DNA from: Mycobacterium sp. KBS0706
Lineage (GTDB): Bacteria; Pseudomonadota; Alphaproteobacteria; DSM-16000; Inquilinaceae
Length of the DNA stretch: 64,000 nt
NCBI RefSeq assembly: GCF_005938675.2
Contig: NZ_VCCH02000020.1
Location: 1-64,000 of the forward strand
Direction: 5' to 3'
Below, piece after piece: positions 37,404 to 45,414 of this stretch (its first letter is position 1; each line of letters opens with the position of its first letter). A model generated the notes under the pieces. It had not been told where the DNA came from, made no database searches, and saw only the letters and a list, made by a program, of their open reading frames with translations. The position numbers were made by a program, and so were the translations under genes.

Positions 37404-39191
37404 ATGGCGACCCGGATCGCCGACCTCTCCCCATCCAAGCCCAGCCGCGAGATCGTGCTGAGTGGCCTCGCCGTCTCCGGCGGCGTCGCCATCGGCCCGG
37501 CCCATCTGATCGAGAGTGGCTTCGAGCAGGTGCCGGAATACCGGCTGGAGGAGGCCGACCTGCCCGGCGAGCGCGAGCGCTTCGCCGAGGCCCTGGCCAA
37601 GTCCCGGCGCCAGATCAAGAAGCTGAAGGCCAAGGCGCAGACGCTGCCGGAGCAGGCGGCGGAGGATATCGGCTACCTGCTGGACGCCCATGCCGCGATC
37701 CTGTCCGGCTCGCGCCTGCTGCGCGGGGTCGAGGCCCGCATCACGGAGGAGCGGGTCAACGCCGAATACGCGGTGCAGTCGGAGATCGCATCGATCGCCA
37801 CCCAGTTCGCGGCGATGGACGACAGCTACCTGGCCGGCCGGATCGACGACATCCGCGAGGTCGGAACCCGGCTGATCCGCAACCTGACCAAGCGCCAGTT
37901 CCAGGCCCTGGCCGGCCTGCCCGAGGGCAGCATCATCCTGGCCGAGGAGATCACCCCGGCCGACACGGCGCTGATGGATCCGCGCCGGGTGATGGGCTTC
38001 GCCGCCGTCCTCGGCGGCACCCAGAGCCATACCGCGGTGATGGCGCGGTCGCTGGGCCTGCCGGCGGTGCTGGGCGTGCCGGGCCTGCTGGCCGGGGTCC
38101 GTGCCGGGCAGACCGTGATCGTCGACGGCACCGCCGGGCAGGTGATCATCGATCCGGCGCCCGAGACCCTGTCCGCCTATCGCATCCGGCGCGACCTGGC
38201 GCGGGCCGACCGCAAGCAGCTCGAGGCGCTGATCGGCCTGCCTTCGCGCAGCCGCGACGGCGTCGACGTCACCCTGTCGGCCAATGTCGAGCTGGCGCGC
38301 GACGTGCAGATGGCAACCGAGCTGAACGCGGCCGGGGTCGGCCTGCTGCGCACCGAGTTCATGTTCATGAACCGGGACGACCTGCCGGGCGAGGAGGAGC
38401 AGTATTCGATCCTGCGCGGCATGGTCGAGGGCATGGCCGGCAAGACGGTGACCATCCGCACCCTCGACCTCGGCGGCGACAAGATCGCCTCGGCCCTCGG
38501 CGGCCGCTTCGCCGAGACCGCCAACCCGTCGCTGGGCCTGCGCGCCATCCGGCTGTCGCTGAAGGAGCCGAAGCTCTTGGAGGCGCAGCTGGCGGCGATC
38601 CTGCGGGCCGGCGCGCACGGGCCGATCCGGGTGCTGCTGCCGATGATCACCACGATCGGCGAGATCCGCGCGGTCAAGGCGGCGCTGGACCGGACGATGC
38701 GGCGGCTGAAGCGGCGCCGGGTGCCGGTGCCGGCAACGATGCCGCCGCTCGGGGTGATGATCGAGGTGCCGGGGGCGGCGCTGATCGCCGACGCCCTGGC
38801 GCGCGAGGTCGACTTCTTCGCCATCGGCACCAACGACCTGGTGATGTACACGCTCGCCGCCGACCGCGGCGACGAGGCGGTGTCGCATCTCTACGACCCG
38901 CTGCACACCTCGGTGCTGCGGCTGGTGCAGTTCACGGTCGAGGCGGCGCTGCGCGCCCGCATCCCGGTCAGCGCCTGCGGCGAGATCGCGGGCGATCCGC
39001 GCTTCACCGCGCTGCTGGTCGGCCTGGGCATCCGCGACCTGTCGATGGCGCCGCTGCGGGTCCTGGAGGTCAAGCGGCGGATCCTGACGCTGGACAGCGT
39101 CGCCGCCGCCCGCCGTGCCCGGATGATGCTGGACCAGACCGATTCCGGCCGGATCGCGGCATTGCTCGACGATTTCAACGAAGGCGGTTGA
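37404..39191 (+). CDS. ptsI: PTS enzyme I
   Basis: This 595-residue phosphoenolpyruvate-protein phosphotransferase has the active-site His209 in GGTQSHTAVMARSLG, the PEP-binding barrel GIGTND-type segment (FFAIGTNDLVMYTLAADR) and the catalytic Cys in VSACGEIAGD. There is no N-terminal GAF domain, so this is the standard PtsI, not PtsP. It starts 4 bases after the HPr stop and completes a hprK-rapZ-EIIA-HPr-EI operon. With no permease nearby, it is inferred to feed a regulatory phosphorelay. Confidence 0.96.
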   Translation: MATRIADLSPSKPSREIVLSGLAVSGGVAIGPAHLIESGFEQVPEYRLEEADLPGERERFAEALAKSRRQIKKLKAKAQTLPEQAAEDIGYLLDAHAAILSGSRLLRGVEARITEERVNAEYAVQSEIASIATQFAAMDDSYLAGRIDDIREVGTRLIRNLTKRQFQALAGLPEGSIILAEEITPADTALMDPRRVMGFAAVLGGTQSHTAVMARSLGLPAVLGVPGLLAGVRAGQTVIVDGTAGQVIIDPAPETLSAYRIRRDLARADRKQLEALIGLPSRSRDGVDVTLSANVELARDVQMATELNAAGVGLLRTEFMFMNRDDLPGEEEQYSILRGMVEGMAGKTVTIRTLDLGGDKIASALGGRFAETANPSLGLRAIRLSLKEPKLLEAQLAAILRAGAHGPIRVLLPMITTIGEIRAVKAALDRTMRRLKRRRVPVPATMPPLGVMIEVPGAALIADALAREVDFFAIGTNDLVMYTLAADRGDEAVSHLYDPLHTSVLRLVQFTVEAALRARIPVSACGEIAGDPRFTALLVGLGIRDLSMAPLRVLEVKRRILTLDSVAAARRARMMLDQTDSGRIAALLDDFNEGG

Positions 39192-39202
39192 GAGAGCAGC
39201 CG

Positions 39203-40186
39203 ATGAAGGTCCTGGTCACCGGCAGTTCCGGCCATCTCGGCGAGGCACTAGTCCGCAGCTTGCGGGACCGGGGGCATGAGACGACCGGCCTCGATGTGCT
39301 GCCGGGGCCGTTCACGGCACAGGTCGGCTCGGTCGCCGATCGCGACCTCGTGCGGCAGGCCATGGCCGGGGTGCAGGCGGTGCTGCACGCCGCCACGCTG
39401 CACAAGCCGCATGTCGCCACCCACGCCCGGCAGGATTTCGTCGACACCAACATCACCGGCACGCTGAACCTGCTGGAGGCCGCGGCGGCGGCCGGCATCG
39501 GCGCCTTCGTCTTCACCAGCACCACCAGCGTGTTCGGCGATGCCCTGGTGCCGCCCGCGGAGGCCCCGGCCGCCTGGGTAACCGAGGCGGTGGTGCCAGT
39601 GCCGAAGAACATCTACGGCGTCACCAAGGCCGCGGCCGAGGATCTGTGCCAGCTGGCCCACCGCAACCAGGGCCTGCCCTGCCTGGTGCTGCGGACCTCG
39701 CGCTTCTTCCCCGAGGCGGATGACGACGGGGCCAAGCGCGCGGCCTATGCCGACGACAACCTCAAGGCCAACGAATACCTGTTCCGGCGGGTCGACATCG
39801 AGGATGTGGTCGAGGCCCATCTGCTGGCGCTGGAGAAGGCTCGGGCGATCGGCTTCGGCCGCTACATCGTCAGCGCCACCACGCCGTTCCGGCCGGAGGA
39901 CCTAGCGGAGCTGCGGCGCGATGCGCCGGCGGTGCTGCGGCGACGCGTCCCCAGCGCCGAGGCCGAATATGCGGGCCGCGGCTGGCGGATGCTGCCGGGC
40001 ATCGACCGGGTCTATGTCAACGACCGGGCCCGCGCCGAGCTGGGCTGGCAGCCGCGCCACGACTTCGCGGCCGTGATCGACCGGCTGCGGTCGGGCGGCG
40101 GGCTGTGGAGCCCGCTGGCCCGGCTGGTCGGGTCGAAGGGCTACCACGCCGAGACCTTCACCGAAGGGCCCTACCCGGTCGGCTGA
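39203..40186 (+). CDS. NAD-dependent epimerase/dehydratase (extended SDR)
   Basis: This 327-residue protein has the Rossmann motif VTGSSGHLGEAL at the N-terminus and the catalytic YGVTKAAAE (YxxxK) in the middle. The mid-chain TSTTSVFGDA block supplies the Ser/Thr. It acts on nucleotide-sugar or related hydroxyl/keto substrates in this family; the specific substrate is unknown. ATG 39203 is 11 bases after the ptsI stop with AGAGAG upstream, so it may be a read-through member of the pts operon. It lies at the left edge of a cassette separating ptsI from ahcY. Confidence 0.9.
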   Translation: MKVLVTGSSGHLGEALVRSLRDRGHETTGLDVLPGPFTAQVGSVADRDLVRQAMAGVQAVLHAATLHKPHVATHARQDFVDTNITGTLNLLEAAAAAGIGAFVFTSTTSVFGDALVPPAEAPAAWVTEAVVPVPKNIYGVTKAAAEDLCQLAHRNQGLPCLVLRTSRFFPEADDDGAKRAAYADDNLKANEYLFRRVDIEDVVEAHLLALEKARAIGFGRYIVSATTPFRPEDLAELRRDAPAVLRRRVPSAEAEYAGRGWRMLPGIDRVYVNDRARAELGWQPRHDFAAVIDRLRSGGGLWSPLARLVGSKGYHAETFTEGPYPVG

Positions 40187-40230
40187 ACGGCACCCCGCGG
40201 CCGCCCTCGGCGACCAACACGCATTCTCCG

Positions 40231-40256
40231 TATTGCAATACATAATATTTTATACA
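40231..40256 (+). promoter_or_regulatory. AT-rich promoter-like patch with 10-bp palindrome
   Basis: TATTGCAATA (40231-40240) is a perfect palindrome, followed by CATAATATTTTATACA. This is the most AT-rich short stretch in the neighbourhood and lies 35 bases before the start of the small gene. Exact -35/-10 elements cannot be fixed: TTGCAA and TATACA are only 12 bases apart. A regulator-binding promoter is plausible. Confidence 0.4.
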
Positions 40257-40290
40257 AAACTGGCCCATGCCGGCTCGTCGTGGGGAGAGC

Positions 40291-40668
40291 ATGCAGGGAT
40301 TCGTTCACATCACACCGGCGATCTGGGTCCGGGATGGGGACCGGTCGCCGATCTGCCTGGGCGATGCCGACGACCTGGCCGACTGGCTGGGCCGGACATG
40401 CGGGTCGCTGATGCGGAGCCCGACCGTCGGCGACCGCCAGATCCAGGAGCTGGAGGACTTGCTGGCCCGGGTCGAGCGCGTGATCGACGCCGGCGATCCG
40501 TATCTGCCGGCCGAGCTTCGCCGCGACATCGTGGCCACCGTCGCCCGGCTGAACGGGATGTCCGTCGCCGCGGCCGTGCCCGACAGCGACAGGCCGGCAC
40601 CCGGCGCGCCGGCCGACCGGCGCCTCCATATCCTGCCGTCGCCGGCCCGCCAGTTGCGGCGGAACTAG
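40291..40668 (+). CDS. unrecognised small protein
   Basis: This 125-residue protein belongs to no family I recognise. It starts MQGFVHITPAIWVRDGDRSP. It has a central amphipathic helical region rich in Asp/Glu/Arg (IQELEDLLARVERVIDAG), a Pro-rich stretch and a basic end. No signal peptide or membrane segment is evident. The ATG 40291 follows the ribosome site TGGGGAGAG. Upstream is an AT-rich patch with a 10-bp palindrome (40231-40240), the likely promoter. It converges with the MFS gene (14 bases apart). Confidence 0.6.
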   Translation: MQGFVHITPAIWVRDGDRSPICLGDADDLADWLGRTCGSLMRSPTVGDRQIQELEDLLARVERVIDAGDPYLPAELRRDIVATVARLNGMSVAAAVPDSDRPAPGAPADRRLHILPSPARQLRRN

Positions 40669-40682
40669 CCCGGATATCCGGG

Positions 40683-41843
40683 CTACACCCGCACAGCCCG
40701 GGCCGAGGCCGCGGTCGCGACCAGCAGCGCCGCCACGATCCCGAGCGCGGCCGGCAGGCCGAGATGGTCGGCGATGAAGCCGATCGCCGCCGGGCCGGCC
40801 AGGATGCCGCAATAGCCGAGGGTGGCGATGGTCGAGATCGCCAGCCCGGGCGCCATGCCCGGCACCCGGCCGGCGGCGCTGAACAGCACCGGCACGACAT
40901 TGGCGGCGCCGATCCCAACCAGGGCGAAGCCGATCAGCGCGGCCGCCGGCCAGGGCACCAGGATCGCCAGCAGGAAGCCGGCCGCCGCGAGGGCGGAGCC
41001 GAGCCGGACCACCGCCTCGCCGCCGAAGCGGCTGGTGATGCCATCGCCGGCCAGCCGCATCACCGCCATCGCCACCGCGAACATGGCGTAGCCGAGCCCG
41101 GCCACGGCCGGGTCCTGGCCGCGGGCCTCGTGCAGGAACACGGCGCTCCAGTCCAGCACCGCGCCTTCGGCCTGGAACAGCACGAAGGTCAGCAGGCCGA
41201 GCACCAGCACGAGGCCGCGCGGCAGGGTGAAGCGCATCCCGGTCTGGGTGGGCCTGGGCTCCGGCGGCAGCATCGACCCGGCCTGGGCGACCAGCAGCGC
41301 CAGCATCAGGCCGCTGACCACCAGGGCGACGGTCAGGGGCGACAGGCCGAGGCCGAGCATGAGGCTGGCGCCACCGGCGCCGATCAGCCCACCGACGCTG
41401 AACATGCCGTGGAAGGAGGACATCAGCGGCCGGCCGCCGCGCGCCTCGACCGCCGCGGCCTGGACGTTCATGGCCACGTCCATCGACCCGGTGGCGGCGC
41501 CGAACAGGAACAGGGCGAGGCCCAGCATCAGGGCGTCCGGCGCCAGGATGATCAGCGGCAGCGACAGGCAGATCACCAGCCCGCCCAGCGCCGTGATCAC
41601 CCGGCTGCTGAAGCGGGCGGCGAGAAAACCCGCCAGCGGCATCGCCACCATCGCCCCGGCGCCCATGCCGAGCAAGGCGAGGCCCAGCACGCCGTCGTCG
41701 ATGCCGAGCCGGGCCTTGGCCAGCGGCACCTGCGGCGCCCAGCTGGCGGTGACGGTGCCGCAGATCAGGAACATGGCGCGGGTGGCGAGGCGCGCGCCGC
41801 GAAGATCGGCGGTCGCGGTCGTTCCCTCGGCGAAACTGGTCAT
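40683..41843 (-). CDS. MFS transporter (YbjJ/fucose-permease-like group)
   Basis: This 386-residue membrane protein has 12 predicted helices. The N-terminal half shows GTVTASWAPQVPLAKARLGI and a G(A/S)MDVAMN motif typical of the YbjJ/FucP-like MFS branch, which carries sugars or small metabolites. The substrate is unknown. It is 11 bases downstream of the DeoR-family gene on the same strand, so both are one operon. The phased repeat upstream of that regulator probably controls it. Confidence 0.88.
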   Translation of the reverse strand: MTSFAEGTTATADLRGARLATRAMFLICGTVTASWAPQVPLAKARLGIDDGVLGLALLGMGAGAMVAMPLAGFLAARFSSRVITALGGLVICLSLPLIILAPDALMLGLALFLFGAATGSMDVAMNVQAAAVEARGGRPLMSSFHGMFSVGGLIGAGGASLMLGLGLSPLTVALVVSGLMLALLVAQAGSMLPPEPRPTQTGMRFTLPRGLVLVLGLLTFVLFQAEGAVLDWSAVFLHEARGQDPAVAGLGYAMFAVAMAVMRLAGDGITSRFGGEAVVRLGSALAAAGFLLAILVPWPAAALIGFALVGIGAANVVPVLFSAAGRVPGMAPGLAISTIATLGYCGILAGPAAIGFIADHLGLPAALGIVAALLVATAASARAVRV

Positions 41844-41854
41844 GACGGCTCCGG

Positions 41855-42622
41855 TCAGGCGAGAATCAGGGTGAGGCCGGCCTGGCGATAGGCGGCGAGG
41901 AGGGCGGCGTCGGCCGACCGTTCGGTAATCAACGCGTCCAGCCGCCCGACCGGCAGGATCGGGAACGGGGCGGCGGTGCCCAGCTTGTCGGCGGTGACGG
42001 CGGCGGCGACCCGGCCGGCGCATCCGGCCATGCGACGCTTCACCAGCGCCTCCTCATGGTCCATGCCGCCGAGCCCGGCCTCGACATCGAGGCTGCAGAC
42101 GCCGAGCAGGCAGAGATCGGCGCGCAGCCCGTCGAGCGCGGCCAGCACCGAGGTGCCGACGGTGGCCTGGTCGGCCTTGTCGACCCGGCCGCCGAGCAGG
42201 ACGACCTCGACCGCCGGATGCCGGGTCAGGGCCAGCGCCGCCGGCAGGTTCGGGGTGACGATGGTGGCGCGCAGGTCGGGCGGCAGCGCCTCGGCCACCG
42301 CCAGCATGGTGGTGCCGCCGTCGAGCAGCACCACCTCGCCCGGCCGGATCAGCCCGGCCGCCACCCGGCCGAGCGCGGCCTTGGCCTCCGGCCGCTCGGT
42401 CGCGCGGGTGGCGAAGGTGCCGGTGGCGGGGGTCAGCGGCAGCGCCCCGCCATGGACGCGGCGCACCGCCCCGGCCCGCGCGAGGTCGTTGAGGTCGCGC
42501 CGGATCGTGTCCTCGGACACGCCGAGCACGGCGCTGGCCGCGGTGGCCATGATCTTGCCGTCGAGGGCAAGCAGGTCGAGGAGGCGGCGGCGCCGTTCCT
42601 CCGGCAGCAGGATGTCGGTCAT
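41855..42622 (-). CDS. DeoR family transcriptional regulator
   Basis: This 255-residue regulator has an N-terminal DeoR-type helix-turn-helix (LGVSEDTIRRDLNDLARAG followed by VRRVHGGA). Its C-terminal sugar-phosphate-sensing domain carries VLLDGGTTMLAVAEAL and the Asp/Lys-rich end found in GlpR/DeoR relatives. It probably represses its own operon with the MFS transporter in response to a phosphorylated sugar. I chose ATG 42622; an in-frame ATG at 42649 would start inside the repeat array that looks like the operator. Confidence 0.88.
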   Translation of the reverse strand: MTDILLPEERRRRLLDLLALDGKIMATAASAVLGVSEDTIRRDLNDLARAGAVRRVHGGALPLTPATGTFATRATERPEAKAALGRVAAGLIRPGEVVLLDGGTTMLAVAEALPPDLRATIVTPNLPAALALTRHPAVEVVLLGGRVDKADQATVGTSVLAALDGLRADLCLLGVCSLDVEAGLGGMDHEEALVKRRMAGCAGRVAAAVTADKLGTAAPFPILPVGRLDALITERSADAALLAAYRQAGLTLILA

Positions 42623-42626
42623 GGGC

Positions 42627-42676
42627 TTTGCCTGGTTTTGCCTGATCATGCACGATCATGCAGAAACACGCAACAG
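42627..42676 (-). promoter_or_regulatory. five 10-bp-phased direct repeats upstream of the DeoR gene
   Basis: On the plus strand five consecutive 10-base units (42627-36, 42637-46, 42647-56, 42657-66, 42667-76) share the core (T/A/C)TGC or CGC at the same phase: tttgcctggt, tttgcctgat, catgcacgat, catgcagaaa, cacgcaacag. Within this, GATCATGCA occurs twice exactly 10 bases apart, and TTTGCCTG twice exactly 10 apart. One unit per helical turn, directly before the regulator gene, fits an operator for cooperative binding. Confidence 0.6.
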
Positions 42677-42776
42677 CGGGCGGCGAACTTTCTCCGGCCC
42701 GGCGCCTGCCCTCTTCTGCACAACGGCGGATTGGGGAAAGAACTCCCACGAGTTCGGTCGAGCGCGAATCAAATAT

Positions 42777-42792
42777 ATAAAGATATCTTTAT
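42777..42792. promoter_or_regulatory. perfect 16-bp palindrome upstream of ahcY (candidate SahR-type operator)
   Basis: ATAAAGATATCTTTAT is a perfect palindrome 67 bases upstream of the ahcY ATG, in an AT-rich island. ArsR-family SahR regulators control ahcY and methionine-cycle genes in proteobacteria through AT-rich palindromes. I recall a motif of this type but could not verify it. No arsR-like gene is in the window. Confidence 0.65.
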
Positions 42793-42858
42793 GCTTGTGG
42801 CCGACGGGCCCTGCTGCTACACCCTGCAGCAATTCCGCTTTGCCTCGAGGAGCCTTCG

Positions 42859-44163
42859 ATGCCCGACGCCGCCACCTTCACCGACTACAAGGTCAAGGAT
42901 CTCAGCCTCGCTAATTGGGGCCGCAAGGAAATCGCGATCGCCGAGACCGAGATGCCCGGCCTGATGGCGCTGCGGGCGGAGTTCGGCGCGTCGCAGCCGC
43001 TGAAGGGCGCCCGCATCGTCGGCTGCCTGCACATGACCATCCAGACCGCGGTGCTGATCGAGACGCTGACGGCGCTGGGCGCCACCGTGCGCTGGTCGTC
43101 CTGCAACATCTTCTCGACCCAGGACCAGGCCGCCGCGGCGATCGCCGCCGCCGGCATCCCGGTCTTCGCCTGGAAGGGCGAGACCGAGGAGGAGTTCTGG
43201 TGGTGCATCGAGCAGACGCTGCGCGGCCCGGGCGGCTGGACCCCGAACATGATCCTGGACGATGGCGGCGACGTCACCCAGATCATGCACGACAAGTATC
43301 CGGAGATGCTGGCCGAGGTCCGCGGCCTGTCCGAGGAGACGACCACGGGCGTGCACCGCCTGTATGAGATGATGAAGAAGGGCACCCTCAAGGTCCCCGC
43401 CATCAACGTCAACGACAGCGTCACCAAGTCGAAGTTCGACAACCTGTATGGCTGCCGCGAGAGCCTGGTCGACGGCATCAAGCGCGCCACCGACGTGATG
43501 ATGGCGGGCAAGATCGCGGTCGTCGCCGGCTATGGCGACGTCGGCAAGGGCTCGGCCGCCTCGCTGCGCAGCCAGGGCGCCCGGGTCATGGTCACCGAGA
43601 TCGACCCGATCAACGCCCTGCAGGCGGCGATGGAAGGCTACCAGGTCGTGACCATGGACGAGGCGGCGTCGGTCGGCGACATCTTCGTCACCGCGACCGG
43701 CAATGTCGACGTCATCACGCTCGACCACATGCGGGCGATGAAGGACCGCGCCATCGTCTGCAACATCGGCCACTTCGACAGCGAGATCCAGATCGACGGC
43801 CTCCGCAACTACAAGTGGGAGGAGGTCAAGCCGCAGGTCGACGAGGTGATGTTCCCGGACGGCAAGCGCCTGATCGTCCTGGCCCAGGGCCGGCTGGTCA
43901 ACCTGGGCTGCGGCACCGGCCACCCCAGCTTCGTGATGTCGGCCAGCTTCACCAACCAGGTGCTGGCGCAGATCGAGCTGTGGCAGAACCATGCCAATTA
44001 CGAGCGCAAGGTCTACGTCCTGCCGAAGCATCTCGACGAGAAGGTCGCGGCGCTGCACCTCGACAAGATCGGCGCCAAGCTGACCCAGCTGACGCCGAAG
44101 CAGGCCGACTACATCGGCGTGCCGACGCAGGGCCCGTACAAGCCCGACCACTACCGCTACTGA
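42859..44163 (+). CDS. ahcY: adenosylhomocysteinase
   Basis: This 434-residue enzyme hydrolyses S-adenosylhomocysteine to adenosine and homocysteine, relieving product inhibition of methyltransferases. It matches the family end to end: the NAD-binding [17 protein letters not shown], the substrate-domain motifs [13 protein letters not shown] and [12 protein letters not shown], and the conserved C-terminus PDHYRY. ATG 42859 has GAGGAG upstream. A palindromic operator precedes it and an intrinsic terminator follows. In many alphaproteobacteria it lies near the chvGI-pts block, as here, although a four-gene cassette intervenes. Confidence 0.98.
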   Translation: MPDAATFTDYKVKDLSLANWGRKEIAIAETEMPGLMALRAEFGASQPLKGARIVGCLHMTIQTAVLIETLTALGATVRWSSCNIFSTQDQAAAAIAAAGIPVFAWKGETEEEFWWCIEQTLRGPGGWTPNMILDDGGDVTQIMHDKYPEMLAEVRGLSEETTTGVHRLYEMMKKGTLKVPAINVNDSVTKSKFDNLYGCRESLVDGIKRATDVMMAGKIAVVAGYGDVGKGSAASLRSQGARVMVTEIDPINALQAAMEGYQVVTMDEAASVGDIFVTATGNVDVITLDHMRAMKDRAIVCNIGHFDSEIQIDGLRNYKWEEVKPQVDEVMFPDGKRLIVLAQGRLVNLGCGTGHPSFVMSASFTNQVLAQIELWQNHANYERKVYVLPKHLDEKVAALHLDKIGAKLTQLTPKQADYIGVPTQGPYKPDHYRY

Positions 44164-44191
44164 TCACCCCCTCCGGGGTCCGACCGAGACA

Positions 44192-44219
44192 AGCCCCCGC
44201 CTTCCGGCGGGGGCTTTTT
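44192..44219 (+). terminator. intrinsic terminator after ahcY
   Basis: A perfect 10-bp stem (44192-44201 with 44206-44215), a TTCC loop and five T (44215-44219) lie 28 bases after the ahcY stop. Confidence 0.93.
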
Positions 44220-44349
44220 CGTGCGTGCGCGACGGGCGGCCGAAGATCCCCAGTTTCAACATATTTGGAACAAATCCCGGCCCTTCCGCTGCATATACTT
44301 TCGGGCTCTTGGAAATTCTAAAACTTTATTCCCAGCCAGCGAGACAACC

Positions 44350-45402
44350 ATGACGATATTCACAGGCACCAGCGGCGATGACAGCCTGCCGGCGGTCGGC
44401 CAGGACAACAGCGGCAACGACACCTTCTACGGCCTGGCCGGGGCCGATTATATCAATGCCGGCATCGGCGACGACATCGCCTATGGCGGCTCCGAGGTCG
44501 ACTTCATCGATGGCGGTGGCGGCGACGACTATCTCGACGGCGGCACCGGCGCCGACACCCTGATCGGCAATTTCGGCGACGACACCTATATCGTCGACAA
44601 CGCCGGCGACACGGTCACCGAATACTCGGCCATGGACGGCACCGACACGATCTATTCCAGCGTCTCCTACACCCTGCCGCAATATGTCGAGCGGCTGATC
44701 CTGACCGGCGGTTTCAACCTGAGCGGGACCGGCGGCGCCGGCGCCGACACCATCATCGGCAATTCCGGCGCCAACACCCTGACCGGCAACGCCGGGGCCG
44801 ATTTCCTGTCCGGCGGCGACGGCAACGACGTGCTGCGCGGAGGCGCCGGCATGGACGTCCTCGACGGCGGCAACGGCATCGACGCGGTCACCTACACCGA
44901 GAACGAGGTGGCCGTGACCGTGAACCTGGCCACCGGCGTCGGCAGCGGCGGCAGCGCCCAGGGCGACAGCTACAGCAGCATCGAGAACGTCAACGGCAGC
45001 ACCGCCGACGACACCATCATCGGCAACGCGGCCGCCAATGTGCTGAACGGCTGGGCCGGCAAGGACACCCTCACCGGCGGCGGCGGGGCAGATACCTTCG
45101 CCTTCTCCCAGACCAATCACAGCGCGGTCGGCGCCAATGCCGATGTGATCACCGATTTCAGCCACGCCCAGGGCGACAAGATCGACCTGTCGGCGATCGA
45201 CGCCGACACGACGGTGGCGGGCAACCAGGCCTTCACCTTCATCGGCACCGGCCTCTACAACGGCGACGCGGGAGAGTTGCGCTACACGTCCAACGGCGCC
45301 GTCACCACCATCGCCGGCGACGTGAACGGCGACGGCGTCTCGGACTTCCACATCCAGCTGACCGGCTCCATCGGCCTGGTGGCCGCCGACTTCGTGCTCT
45401 AG
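44350..45402 (+). CDS. RTX calcium-binding secreted protein without catalytic domain
   Basis: This 350-residue acidic protein is built from RTX nonapeptide repeats (GGGGDDYLDGGTGADTLIG near 50-70, GGDGNDVLRGGAGMDVLDGG near 155-175). A peptidase M10-type C-terminal domain follows (VITDFSHAQGDKIDLSAID). It ends in a short hydrophobic tail DFVL typical of type I secretion signals. There is no signal peptide, as expected for type I export. No enzyme domain is present, so it may be a surface or adhesive protein. No type I transporter is nearby. ATG 44350 follows an AT-rich upstream region. Confidence 0.85.
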   Translation: MTIFTGTSGDDSLPAVGQDNSGNDTFYGLAGADYINAGIGDDIAYGGSEVDFIDGGGGDDYLDGGTGADTLIGNFGDDTYIVDNAGDTVTEYSAMDGTDTIYSSVSYTLPQYVERLILTGGFNLSGTGGAGADTIIGNSGANTLTGNAGADFLSGGDGNDVLRGGAGMDVLDGGNGIDAVTYTENEVAVTVNLATGVGSGGSAQGDSYSSIENVNGSTADDTIIGNAAANVLNGWAGKDTLTGGGGADTFAFSQTNHSAVGANADVITDFSHAQGDKIDLSAIDADTTVAGNQAFTFIGTGLYNGDAGELRYTSNGAVTTIAGDVNGDGVSDFHIQLTGSIGLVAADFVL

Positions 45403-45414
45403 CCGAGCAGCCCG

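Noticed and set aside
42780..42858. SAH or SAM riboswitch upstream of ahcY
   Set aside because: Only a small 6-bp hairpin (42812-42817 with 42826-42831) is seen. I could not find the conserved core of a known SAH or SAM riboswitch; the palindrome suggests protein control.
44265..44299. TTGGAA and TATACT as a promoter for the RTX gene
   Set aside because: The spacer is 23 bases, too long for a sigma-70 promoter.
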